DNA of 5,215 nucleotides from Pseudomonadota bacterium (GTDB taxonomy: Bacteria; Pseudomonadota; Gammaproteobacteria; Burkholderiales; SG8-39), in assembly GCA_021848555.1 (NCBI GenBank), contig JAJZUN010000258.1, positions 1 to 5,215 on the forward strand, in the 5' to 3' direction. Position numbers and translations under genes: made by a program. Of the stretch, positions 1 to 5,215 are shown piece by piece. The notes beneath the pieces are model-generated. The model was not told where the DNA came from. It saw only the letters and a program-made list of their open reading frames with translations, and did no database searches. Numbering within the stretch: the first letter of the stretch is position 1; every line of letters begins with the position of its first letter.

Positions 1-576
1 CAGCGCGCCTAGCCGGGCCGACAGGCCGAGCAGGAATGCCGCCACCCGGCCTTCGGCGCCCAGCGTGCCCAGGGTCCAGGCCATGTTCTGCACACGCACC
101 AATTCGCGGCTCAGCACGCGATACAGCAGGGCCTCCAGGCTGGGGCATTCGACCACCAGCCGGGCCAGGCTCGCGAGCGGCACGATCACCACCTCGCTCG
201 TGTCCAGGGAAATGGCGGTGGAGCTGTAGTGTCCGCAATCGATGCCGTCGGCCCCCATCATGTCGCCGCACATGGGAAAGCCCAGCACCTGCTCGCTGCC
301 CGAAAAATCCGTGTAGACGGTTTTGAAGCAGCCGGAGCGGACGACATAAAGCGAGTGAAACCTGTCGCCGGCGTGCACCAGCGCCTCGCCTTCGTGCACC
401 CGCCGCAGCGGGAACACGGTGCGCGCGAGCCAGGCTTCGTCGGGGTAGTCGATATGCAGCAGGCGGGTAAGGTCGCGCACCGAGAGGTTGGCCCCCTCGT
501 GGTCCTGCGCGCTCGCTGCGCCCTGGCCTACGCTGGCAAGATCGAGTGCGTCGTAGTGCGACATATCGGTGGTCAT
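1..576 (-). CDS. Crp/Fnr-family transcriptional regulator, N-terminal part (cut by window edge)
   Basis: This is the first 192 codons of a Crp/Fnr-type regulator; the gene continues past base 1. I see a cyclic-nucleotide-binding-like beta-roll with the Fnr-style stretch HAGDRFHSLYVVRSGCFKT (residues 68-86), then LGFPMCGDMMGADGI, a long dimerisation helix, and EGRVAAFLLGLSARLG just before the edge, which aligns with the E. coli FNR segment before the helix-turn-helix. The DNA-binding domain is outside the window, so its target cannot be read. The N-terminus has no cysteine cluster, and the position of FNR Cys122 is valine (SEVVIVP), so FNR-type 4Fe-4S oxygen sensing is unlikely. The CRP cAMP-contact RS pair is also not apparent. 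I chose ATG 576 because GGAG lies 6 bases upstream; an in-frame ATG at 588 has no ribosome binding site. It lies 38 bases after the receiver gene and is probably cotranscribed with it. Confidence 0.9.
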   Translation of the reverse strand, partial: MTTDMSHYDALDLASVGQGAASAQDHEGANLSVRDLTRLLHIDYPDEAWLARTVFPLRRVHEGEALVHAGDRFHSLYVVRSGCFKTVYTDFSGSEQVLGFPMCGDMMGADGIDCGHYSSTAISLDTSEVVIVPLASLARLVVECPSLEALLYRVLSRELVRVQNMAWTLGTLGAEGRVAAFLLGLSARLGAL

Positions 577-582
577 GTTCTG

Positions 583-586
583 CTCC
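583..586 (-). promoter_or_regulatory. Ribosome binding site deciding the Crp/Fnr start
   Basis: GGAG on the minus strand, 6 bases before ATG 576. It overlaps the alternative upstream ATG (588-586), whose own upstream bases are A/T-rich without a Shine-Dalgarno match. This favours the start at 576. Confidence 0.55.
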
Positions 587-614
587 ATGTTTTTATTTGC
601 CGGTTCGTATCTGT

Positions 615-998
615 CTAATGCACGGGCGCGGCGCCGTTGGGGCGGGCGGTCCAGCGCTGGACGATTTCCCGGATGCGCGGGAAATCCGAGGACTTGTCGA
701 GGAAGAATTCGGCGCCCGCATCCATGCAGGCGCGACGGTGCTGGTCGGTGGCGTAATTGGTGAGCACCGCGACATGCAGTTCCGGCGCGGAGGGGTACAC
801 CGCCCTGAGCACGTCCAGACCGCTGCCGTCCTCCAATTGCAGGTCCAGAATCACGGCGCCGGGATGGGTAGAGCGTATGCCGTCGATCGCGGCGCCGACC
901 GTTCCGGCTTCGCCCACCAGTTCGGCGCCGGCTATCCCCCGGATGGTCGCTGCAAGGCGCGCGCGTATCGCCGGTGAATCTTCCACCAGGAAAACCAT
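615..998 (-). CDS. Single-domain response regulator (stand-alone receiver, CheY-like)
   Basis: This 127-residue protein is a receiver domain and nothing more. The phosphorylation pocket is complete: acidic pair E6/D7 (VFLVEDS), phospho-acceptor D52 (VILDLQLEDGSG), switch threonine T80 (VLTNYAT, aromatic Y82) and K102 (FFLDKSSD). After the last helix there is only a short tail (RPNGAAPVH), so there is no DNA-binding or enzymatic output. Stand-alone receivers act through protein partners or drain phosphate from a kinase. It sits between the NarL-type regulator and the Crp/Fnr gene, 38 bases upstream of the latter, so cotranscription with Crp/Fnr is likely. I chose ATG 998 because the beta-1 strand of the receiver fold starts right there and AGGA lies about 10 bases upstream. 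In-frame ATG 1028 and TTG 1040 would add 10 or 14 residues of no recognisable character. Its kinase partner is inferred from the neighbourhood only. Confidence 0.92.
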   Translation of the reverse strand: MVFLVEDSPAIRARLAATIRGIAGAELVGEAGTVGAAIDGIRSTHPGAVILDLQLEDGSGLDVLRAVYPSAPELHVAVLTNYATDQHRRACMDAGAEFFLDKSSDFPRIREIVQRWTARPNGAAPVH

Positions 999-1131
999 CA
1001 GTGCCGCGTCCTGCTGAGCCCATTCCATGCGCGCCGCCAAAACGGTGTTTGTTGCGCTGAGTATGGAACCTGGCGCCCGGGGTCCGCCATAGGTGCGGGC
1101 TGAAACCGCGGGTCGGAATTGCCGGAAGCGG

Positions 1132-1149
1132 TGTAGGGCGACCCCTACA
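1132..1149. promoter_or_regulatory. Palindrome TGTAGGG-N4-CCCTACA, candidate operator
   Basis: A perfect 7-bp inverted repeat with a 4-base spacer (cgac) lies in the 165-base gap between the NarL-type regulator gene and the receiver gene. It is 134 bases upstream of ATG 998. No T-tract follows on either strand, so it does not look like an intrinsic terminator. A dyad at this place could be bound by the LuxR-type regulator encoded just upstream; that is inference. It does not have the TACYYMT-N2-AKRRGTA order of a NarL site. The rest of the gap shows only a weak -10-like CATACT (minus strand, 1065-1060) without a matching -35. Confidence 0.35.
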
Positions 1150-1163
1150 AGCGATCGCGGAAG

Positions 1164-1811
1164 CTAGGTGTCGCGCGCGTCGCCGAGTTTGTGCGCCAGG
1201 GCGTAGCGCACCAGGTCGGCCACGCTGTCCATGGCCATTTTTTCGAGGATGCGCGCCTTGTGCGTGCTCACGGTCTTGCCGCTCAGATGCAGGCGCGCGG
1301 CGATATCGGAGACCGTGGCGCCCGCCACCAGCAGACCGAACACTTCGAACTCTCGGTCGGACAGGGTCTGATGCGGCAGGTTGTCGGTTTGCGGCCTGAG
1401 GGTGAGCGCGAGCTGCTCGGCCACGCCCGGGCTGATGTACAGCCCCCCTTCGGCGACTTTGCCTATCGCCGCCACCAGCAGCGCCGAAGCGCTCTCCTTG
1501 GTCACATAGCCCGAGGCGCCGGCGCGGATCGCGCGCACCGCATATTGCTCCTCCTGGTGCATCGACAGCACCAGCACCGCGAGCTCCGGCCGTGTGGTTT
1601 TCACCCACTTGATCAGCTCGATGCCGCTCTTGCCCGGCATCGACATGTCGAGCAGCAGCAGCTCGAAGCCGCCGGCGCGCACCCGCGCCATGACCTCGTC
1701 GCCGTCTACCGCCTCGCCCGCCACTTCGACTCCCGTGGCGCTCTGAAGTATGCGGCGCAGGCCGTCGCGCACGATGGCATGGTCGTCGGCGATGAGGATG
1801 CGCGTCGTCAC
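1164..1811 (-). CDS. NarL/FixJ-family two-component response regulator (receiver + LuxR-type HTH)
   Basis: This 215-residue cytoplasmic transcription factor has the usual length for the family. The receiver domain (about 3-120) has acidic pair D9/D10 (LIADDHAIVRDGL), phospho-acceptor D55 (LLLDMSMPGKSG), switch S83 (LVLSMHQEEQYA) and K105 (GYVTKESA). A linker of about 25 residues leads to the LuxR/GerE helix-turn-helix (about 147-207), with the family signature LSDREFEVFGLLVAGATVSDIA followed by LHLSGKTVSTHKARILEKM. Phosphorylation is expected to allow dimerisation and DNA binding. Its start codon is GTG (1811-1809), which overlaps the TGA stop of the histidine kinase as GTGA. The two are therefore translationally coupled and almost certainly a cognate pair. 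Target genes cannot be told from the sequence; a dyad just downstream of this gene (1132-1149) and the divergent intergenic region are candidates. Confidence 0.96.
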   Translation of the reverse strand: MTTRILIADDHAIVRDGLRRILQSATGVEVAGEAVDGDEVMARVRAGGFELLLLDMSMPGKSGIELIKWVKTTRPELAVLVLSMHQEEQYAVRAIRAGASGYVTKESASALLVAAIGKVAEGGLYISPGVAEQLALTLRPQTDNLPHQTLSDREFEVFGLLVAGATVSDIAARLHLSGKTVSTHKARILEKMAMDSVADLVRYALAHKLGDARDT

Positions 1812-4267
1812 GCGGCCACCTCGCCGCCGGCCGCCGCGAGCGGGATGCGCGCGCGCACCTCGCTGCCTTGTCCCGGCGCGCCCATGATCGCGACTTCGCC
1901 GCCGAGCAGCGTGACGCGTTCGCGTATGCCTAGCAGTCCGAAAGTCCCGCGCTTGTCCTTGTCGGCCGGCGCGATGCCGCGGCCGTTGTCGCGTACCAGC
2001 AGCTGCACCCAGTCGCCGTCACGCTCCAGGCGGATCTCGGCGGTGGAGGCCTGCGCGTATTTCGCCACGTTGGTGAGGGACTCCTGGGTGATGCGGTAAA
2101 GCGCCGAGGCGATCGGCTCGGGCACCTGCGCCACGCTGTCGTCGATCACCAGGTCAGTGGCGATGCCGGTGTGCTTGGAAAAATTGTTGGTCAACCAGTC
2201 GAGGGCGGCGGCGAGCCCCAGGTCGTCCAGCATCAACGGGCGCAGATCCGCGGCGATGCGTCGCGTGGCGGCGATGGTGCTGTCGAGCAGCACGTGCATC
2301 GCCAGGGCGCGCTCTCCCAGCTCCGGCTGGCCCGGCGGCAGGGCCGAGCGCAGCGATTCCAGGTCCATCTTGAGCGCGGTGAGCGATTGACCGAGCTCGT
2401 CGTGCAGCTCGCGTGCAGTGCGGCGGCGTTCCGCCTCCAGGGCTTCGTTGGCGGCCTTGGACAGGCCGCGCAATTCGCGCTGCGAGCGCTTGAGTTCCTG
2501 CTCGGTGCGCCTGCGCTCGGTGATGTCGCGATGAAATGCCAGGGCGTACATTTTTCCGTCGATATTGATTGCGGACGTCGCAACGTCCAGCGGCAGGACA
2601 TGACCGTCCTGGTGATAATGTTCGACTTCGAATCCTATGGTTTCCCCGCTCTGTATCCGCCGCATGCGCGCCGCTGCGAGCGCCAGCGATTCCGTCGTGT
2701 CCAGCTGGCTCAGATTCATGCGCAGCAGTTCCTCGACGCTGTAGCCGTGCATGCGCGCGAACGAGCCGTTGACGTCGACGATATTGCCCTCCATGTCCAG
2801 CAGCAGAATACCATCCATGGCATGGCTGAACAGGGACCGGTAGCGCCGCTCGTTCTCGCGCAGCGCCGCCTCCACCCGCTTGCGTTCGGTGACGTCGCGC
2901 AGGATCAGGATGGAATGCTCCGCCCCGTGCAGCTGCACCTGCGAAATCGAGGCGTCGATCGGAAATTCGCCGCCGCCGGCGCGCGTTCCGACGAGTGCCA
3001 GGTGCTTGCCCGGTTTGCGCGTCTCGGCCCCGCTGTCTGCGCTGTCCGCAATGGATGCGGGCTGCTGCAATGTCAGTCCGCCCCCTGAAATGAGGATGCC
3101 GATCCCGCTGCCTATCGTATCCGCGCCCGGGCGCTGGAAGATCTGCTCCGCCGCGGCGTTGAATAGCACGATGCGCTTTTCGGCGTCCAGGATGATGATG
3201 GCGTCCATGGCCGATTGAATGATCGCCTGCAGCTGTTCCTCCGACTCGAACACGATATCCTTCAGTTCCTCATCGACGCGCAATTGATGCGCGAGCCAAA
3301 AGGTGATCGCGCCGAACAGCAACGCGGCGGCGGCGGCGATGCCGCCGAACAGCCATGCGTTGCGCTTCCACGGTTGCAGGATGAAACCCATCGACGAGCT
3401 CACCGTAATCACCAGCGGGTAGCCCTGGATCGGGTAGATCGCGCTGACGCGCTCGACCGGGTTCACTTTGCCGATGTGGTGTAGCAGCGGGCGGTCGGCC
3501 TCGACGCCCTGGGTAAACAAGGCGGTGTCGCGATAGTTGGCGGTCGCCGCGGCGAGTGCCAGGGGGTAACCGGTGAGCAGCACCCCGTCGCGGCGCAGCA
3601 GCCGCACCACCCCCTGCGGCCCGAGCTCATGCAGGCCTTGCGACCACAGGAAGAAGGCGGGATCGACATCGGCGGTCAGGACGCCGAGAAAGCGCTCCTC
3701 GCCGTCGCGGATCCCGCGGCTGATGGGCAGGCTCAGCTTGCCGCCGAACCTGCCGAGTACGGGTTCCGACAGGATCAGGCGCGGCTCCTGGCCGGCACGA
3801 TGCGCGCGGAAATATTCGCGGTCGCCGTAGTCGAGCGGCGGCGGCGGAAAGCGCGCGGTGTGGATGACCAGCTTTCCTCCGGCGTCGATCAGCAGCAGTC
3901 CGCGCACGTACGGGGTGGCGGCAATGCTGGCGCGCAATTGCCGGTGCAGCTGTTCGGATGGGATAGCCCCTCCCCGCGATAACCCGCGTTGCGCGATCTC
4001 GGCTGCGCCGGCGAGGACTGCGTCTATGGCATGGGTGGATCTCAGGGTTTGTTCGCCCAGGACCTGGGCGAGGCCGAGCAGATGGCTCTCGGCCTGCTCG
4101 ATCGCGTCCTGGCGCATGCGCCACAGGCTGAGGGCGGTGCCGGCGAGCACCGCCATCATGGCCAGGGTGCCCAGGGCGAGAACCAGATGGCGCAGCCGCC
4201 GCGCGCGCGCCGGTTGCGGCCGCGCAGCGCCTGCATGCTTATCCGGTCGGGCCGAATGTTGCCGCAA
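1808..4267 (-). CDS. Membrane sensor histidine kinase: Cache-type sensor, two PAS domains, HPK7-type HisKA_3/HATPase core
   Basis: From the TTG at 4267 the protein has 819 residues. Order: a basic N-terminus; TM1 about 27-49 (LVLALGTLAMMAVLAG); a periplasmic part about 50-301 with Cache-like motifs (DYGDREYFRAH; LSLPISRGIRDG; GVLTADVDPAFF); TM2 about 304-326; PAS1 about 341-459 ending in RDVTERKR; PAS2 about 472-581 ending in RDITERRR; a short coiled-coil linker; then the kinase. The phospho-acceptor is H622 in ARELHDELGQSL, the HisKA_3 signature, followed by LRPLMLDDLGLAAALDWL. The ATPase domain has N-box E729/N733, DNGRGI (760-765) and GTFGLLGIRERV. It should autophosphorylate on H622 and pass phosphate to the overlapping NarL-type regulator. 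The periplasmic signal is unknown, and the PAS domains show no obvious cofactor residue. The frame is open to a GTG at 4360 (850 residues), but those 31 residues look non-native, lack a ribosome site and contain the likely -10 box. Confidence 0.95.
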   Translation of the reverse strand: MRQHSARPDKHAGAARPQPARARRLRHLVLALGTLAMMAVLAGTALSLWRMRQDAIEQAESHLLGLAQVLGEQTLRSTHAIDAVLAGAAEIAQRGLSRGGAIPSEQLHRQLRASIAATPYVRGLLLIDAGGKLVIHTARFPPPPLDYGDREYFRAHRAGQEPRLILSEPVLGRFGGKLSLPISRGIRDGEERFLGVLTADVDPAFFLWSQGLHELGPQGVVRLLRRDGVLLTGYPLALAAATANYRDTALFTQGVEADRPLLHHIGKVNPVERVSAIYPIQGYPLVITVSSSMGFILQPWKRNAWLFGGIAAAAALLFGAITFWLAHQLRVDEELKDIVFESEEQLQAIIQSAMDAIIILDAEKRIVLFNAAAEQIFQRPGADTIGSGIGILISGGGLTLQQPASIADSADSGAETRKPGKHLALVGTRAGGGEFPIDASISQVQLHGAEHSILILRDVTERKRVEAALRENERRYRSLFSHAMDGILLLDMEGNIVDVNGSFARMHGYSVEELLRMNLSQLDTTESLALAAARMRRIQSGETIGFEVEHYHQDGHVLPLDVATSAINIDGKMYALAFHRDITERRRTEQELKRSQRELRGLSKAANEALEAERRRTARELHDELGQSLTALKMDLESLRSALPPGQPELGERALAMHVLLDSTIAATRRIAADLRPLMLDDLGLAAALDWLTNNFSKHTGIATDLVIDDSVAQVPEPIASALYRITQESLTNVAKYAQASTAEIRLERDGDWVQLLVRDNGRGIAPADKDKRGTFGLLGIRERVTLLGGEVAIMGAPGQGSEVRARIPLAAAGGEVAA

Positions 4268-4273
4268 ACTGTC

Positions 4274-4279
4274 CCCCTC
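4274..4279 (-). promoter_or_regulatory. Ribosome binding site deciding the kinase start
   Basis: GAGGGG on the minus strand ends 6 bases before TTG 4267. The only other in-frame start upstream of TM1, GTG 4360, is preceded by ATCGATAGATC with no Shine-Dalgarno match. This supports the shorter protein despite its rarer start codon. Confidence 0.5.
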
Positions 4280-4280
4280 G

Positions 4281-4292
4281 TTACGGCCGTAA
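4281..4292. promoter_or_regulatory. Perfect 12-bp palindrome TTACGGCCGTAA at the kinase transcript start
   Basis: The dyad touches the last base of the proposed -10 box (4297-4292, minus strand) and covers the expected transcription start near 4285, just before the ribosome site. A regulator bound here would block initiation, so it is a candidate repressor or autoregulatory operator. A 12-bp palindrome can occur by chance; position is the main argument. Confidence 0.25.
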
Positions 4293-4297
4293 GTATA
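4292..4297 (-). promoter_or_regulatory. Candidate -10 box of the sensor kinase operon
   Basis: TATACT on the minus strand matches the sigma-70 -10 consensus at 5 of 6 positions. It lies 24 bases before the TTG start, giving a very short leader. The hexamer 17 bases upstream (ACTCGC) is a poor -35, so the promoter would need an activator or be weak. Confidence 0.35.
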
Positions 4298-4376
4298 AGA
4301 GAGATTGCCCTGCGGCGAGTTGGAATGTTGGGACGCCGGCAGAATCCGGCGTTGCCGCACGATCTATCGATACGGT

Positions 4377-4390
4377 GTGACCAAAGTCAA
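4377..4390. promoter_or_regulatory. Fnr/FixK-type binding site (GTGAC-N4-GTCAA)
   Basis: GTGAC-caaa-GTCAA matches the FixK/Fnr-type consensus TTGAY-N4-RTCAA, with the TTGAC/GTCAA variant met at 9 of 10 positions. The flanking T4376 and A4391 extend the symmetry. The same bases also read TGTGA-N6-TCAAA, one mismatch from the CRP consensus, but the Fnr-type reading is more symmetrical. Its centre (4383.5) is about 41 bases upstream of the transcription start implied by the CATACT box at 4412-4417, the class II activator position. It probably serves the plus-strand CBS gene. The Crp/Fnr protein encoded at the left end of the window is a natural but unproven candidate. Confidence 0.5.
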
Positions 4391-4411
4391 AGGCATGGGC
4401 GCGACGCGATC

Positions 4412-4417
4412 CATACT
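4412..4417 (+). promoter_or_regulatory. Candidate -10 box of the CBS-domain gene
   Basis: CATACT matches TATAAT at 4 of 6 positions. Its support comes from spacing: it lies where a -10 should be if the Fnr-type site at 4377-4390 replaces the -35. The implied start near 4424 gives a leader of about 120 bases. That leader includes an 8-bp G+C inverted repeat (4474-4481 with 4499-4506, 17-base loop), possibly trivial in such GC-rich DNA. Nothing else stands out in the leader. Confidence 0.3.
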
Positions 4418-4546
4418 TGCCGCATCGCTCGTGCGTACGCAGACCGATGTCGCCCGAGCGCCACCGCGATTCGCGGCGCGGGCTGCGGCGATTCTGCGCC
4501 GCGCCGGTGGCAGCGAACGCGTCTGCCTTGGGCATAGGGGACAGCG

Positions 4547-4996
4547 ATGAACGTCGGAGAAATCTGCAGCCGGATCGTGGTGGTCGCCGAGAGCGGCACG
4601 CCGGTACAGCAGGCGGCCAAACTGATGCGCGATCATCATATCGGCGCGCTGGTGGTGACCGAGGGCGGCCCCGGCGCCCGCCGTCCGATCGGCATCGTGA
4701 CGGACCGCGACCTGGTGGTCGAAGTCGTGGCCGCAGACGTGGACTACCGCATGCTCACGGTCGGCGACATCATGTCGGAACAGCCGGCGACGCTGAAACA
4801 GACGGCCGGCCTGTTCGAAGTCATCGCGCAGATGCGCAGCGGCGGCACGCGCCGCCTGGTCGTGGTCGATGCAAACGAGCACCTGCTGGGGATCGTGGCC
4901 ATGGATGACCTGCTGCCGGTCCTGGCCGAGGAGTTGTCGGCGCTCGCGCAGGCGATACGGGTGGCGCAACGGCGCGAAGCGCAGAAGCGGCGCTAG
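4547..4996 (+). CDS. Tandem CBS-domain protein
   Basis: This 149-residue soluble protein is essentially one Bateman module. CBS1 (about 1-62) has GTPVQQAAKLMRDHHIGALVV and the typical GIVTDRDL (49-56). CBS2 (about 70-130) starts VGDIMSEQPATL and has GGTRRLVVVDANEHLLGIVAMDDLL (99-123). A helical, basic tail ends in RREAQKRR. CBS pairs commonly bind adenosine nucleotides (AMP, ATP, SAM, NADH) in the cleft between domains and report energy or redox state. No catalytic or DNA-binding domain is fused, so it presumably acts on a partner protein or by ligand binding; ligand and partner are unknown. ATG 4547 has AGGGGA 5 bases upstream (4536-4541). It is transcribed away from the kinase cluster from a 279-base shared region with an Fnr-type site, and is followed by a terminator at 5040-5069, so it looks monocistronic. 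Confidence 0.94.
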   Translation: MNVGEICSRIVVVAESGTPVQQAAKLMRDHHIGALVVTEGGPGARRPIGIVTDRDLVVEVVAADVDYRMLTVGDIMSEQPATLKQTAGLFEVIAQMRSGGTRRLVVVDANEHLLGIVAMDDLLPVLAEELSALAQAIRVAQRREAQKRR

Positions 4997-5039
4997 GGGC
5001 ACTCGGCCCGGCGGCGTCGGCGCGAACAGACTTTAGGAG

Positions 5040-5069
5040 TCCGTTTCAAAATGAGGGAAACGGGTTTTT
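5040..5069 (+). terminator. Rho-independent terminator of the CBS-domain gene
   Basis: CCGTTTC (5041-5047) pairs perfectly with GAAACGG (5057-5063) around a 9-base loop, and a T-G pair extends the stem at 5040/5064. Five T residues follow directly (5065-5069). It lies 43 bases after the CBS stop codon on the same strand. Confidence 0.7.
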
Positions 5070-5074
5070 CGTCC

Positions 5075-5215
5075 GTGCAGGGTTTAGCAAAACCTTGCGC
5101 GCTACGCCGCGAAGCAAGTCCTCTTGGGGGACGCGCGCCAACCGTGACGTCTGTACGGATAGAAGGCATCCGTACAGACGTCACGGTTATGGTTAAGAAC
5201 AGAGAAAGCGTCGGG
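5075..5215 (+). other. Non-coding-looking structured stretch, possible 5' part of a retron-type ncRNA (hypothesis)
   Basis: No protein is recognised here. Successive potential hairpins are seen. One is 5075-5085 with 5090-5100, around loop AGCA. An alternative stem pairs CTTGC (5094-5098) with GCAAG (5114-5118). A third joins GTCCTC (5118-5123) to GGGGAC (5127-5132) with loop TTG. The last is the perfect 21-bp hairpin at 5140-5188. The motif TTTAGC (5083-5088) precedes them. A repeat, an AGC containing the branching G, short msr hairpins and then one long msd hairpin is the known layout of retron msr-msd RNAs. The a2 repeat and reverse transcriptase gene would be beyond base 5215, so neither can be confirmed. 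Other explanations are a mobile-element end, a small regulatory RNA, or a leader of a downstream gene. Confidence 0.25.
5140..5188. repeat. Perfect 21-bp inverted repeat with 7-base loop
   Basis: The arms 5140-5160 and 5168-5188 are exact reverse complements, from AACCGTGACG to CGTCACGGTT at the outer ends, around loop AGAAGGC (5161-5167). The symmetry stops abruptly at both outer ends. No T-tract follows on either strand, so it is not a standard intrinsic terminator. Each arm contains the palindrome GACGTC. Such a long perfect hairpin is far beyond chance in 5 kb and is typical of structured RNA elements, mobile palindromic repeats or recombination sites. Confidence 0.9.

Noticed and set aside
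1132..1149. Intrinsic terminator after the NarL-type regulator gene
   Set aside because: The stem is followed by CACCGCTTCC on the minus strand, with no T-tract.
1191..2099. Long plus-strand open frames opposite the kinase and regulator genes (also 2171-3088 and others)
   Set aside because: They are antisense shadows common in GC-rich DNA. They are rich in Arg, His, Gln and Ala and show no domain motifs, while the opposite strand encodes clear families.
4376..4391. CRP-cAMP site TGTGA-N6-TCAAA
   Set aside because: It is the same bases as the Fnr/FixK-type palindrome, which is more symmetrical and better placed. The CRP reading cannot be fully excluded.
4364..5002. Minus-strand 212-codon frame opposite the CBS gene
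   Set aside because: It is antisense to a convincing CBS-domain gene and has a His/Arg-rich, domain-free translation.
4993..5184. Minus-strand 63-codon frame antisense to the hairpin region
   Set aside because: It spans the palindrome and terminator, has an Arg-rich composition and no ribosome site; it reads as a shadow of the structured region.
5134..5200. Integron attC site
   Set aside because: The outer bases do not fit the RYYYAAC and GTTRRRY core sites, and the stem is perfect, whereas attC stems carry extrahelical bases.
5051..5215. Plus-strand open frame from ATG 5051 to the window edge (55 codons, MRETGFSSVQGL...), with AGGAG 11 bases upstream
   Set aside because: Its start codon lies in the loop of the terminator hairpin, it runs through the perfect inverted repeat so that its residues mirror themselves (TSVR...IRTDVTV), and the peptide resembles nothing I know. 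It remains possible, since it is not closed inside the window.

Overview
The window is a GC-rich stretch (about two thirds G+C by eye) with dense coding. The protein styles point to a betaproteobacterium, perhaps of the Nitrosomonadales/Burkholderiales kind. That placement is an inference from protein character and gene order, not a database match.

Minus strand, 4267 down to 1: a four-gene signalling cluster. A large membrane sensor histidine kinase (periplasmic Cache-type sensor, two PAS domains, HPK7-type kinase core) overlaps by 4 bases (GTGA) a NarL/FixJ-family response regulator with a LuxR-type DNA-binding domain. After a gap of about 165 bases comes a stand-alone receiver-domain protein. 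It is followed 38 bases later by the N-terminal 192 codons of a Crp/Fnr-family regulator that runs off the left edge before its helix-turn-helix. The likely logic is one sensor, two possible phosphate acceptors (one binding DNA, one not) and a second-tier Crp/Fnr factor.

Plus strand, 4547-4996: a divergent gene for a small protein made of two CBS domains. The 279-base divergent intergenic region holds a good Fnr/FixK-type palindrome (GTGAC-N4-GTCAA, 4377-4390), spaced like a class II activator site from a -10-like CATACT. The CBS gene may therefore be controlled by a Crp/Fnr factor, possibly the one encoded at the far end of the cluster. A rho-independent terminator follows the CBS gene.

Right edge, about 5070-5215: no recognisable protein. 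The stretch is a run of hairpins ending in a perfect 21-bp inverted repeat with a 7-base loop (5140-5188). A TTTAGC motif, two short competing or stacked hairpins and then one very long hairpin resemble the 5' part of a retron msr-msd RNA. The diagnostic parts (the a2 repeat and a reverse transcriptase gene) would lie outside the window, so this is a testable hypothesis, not a call.
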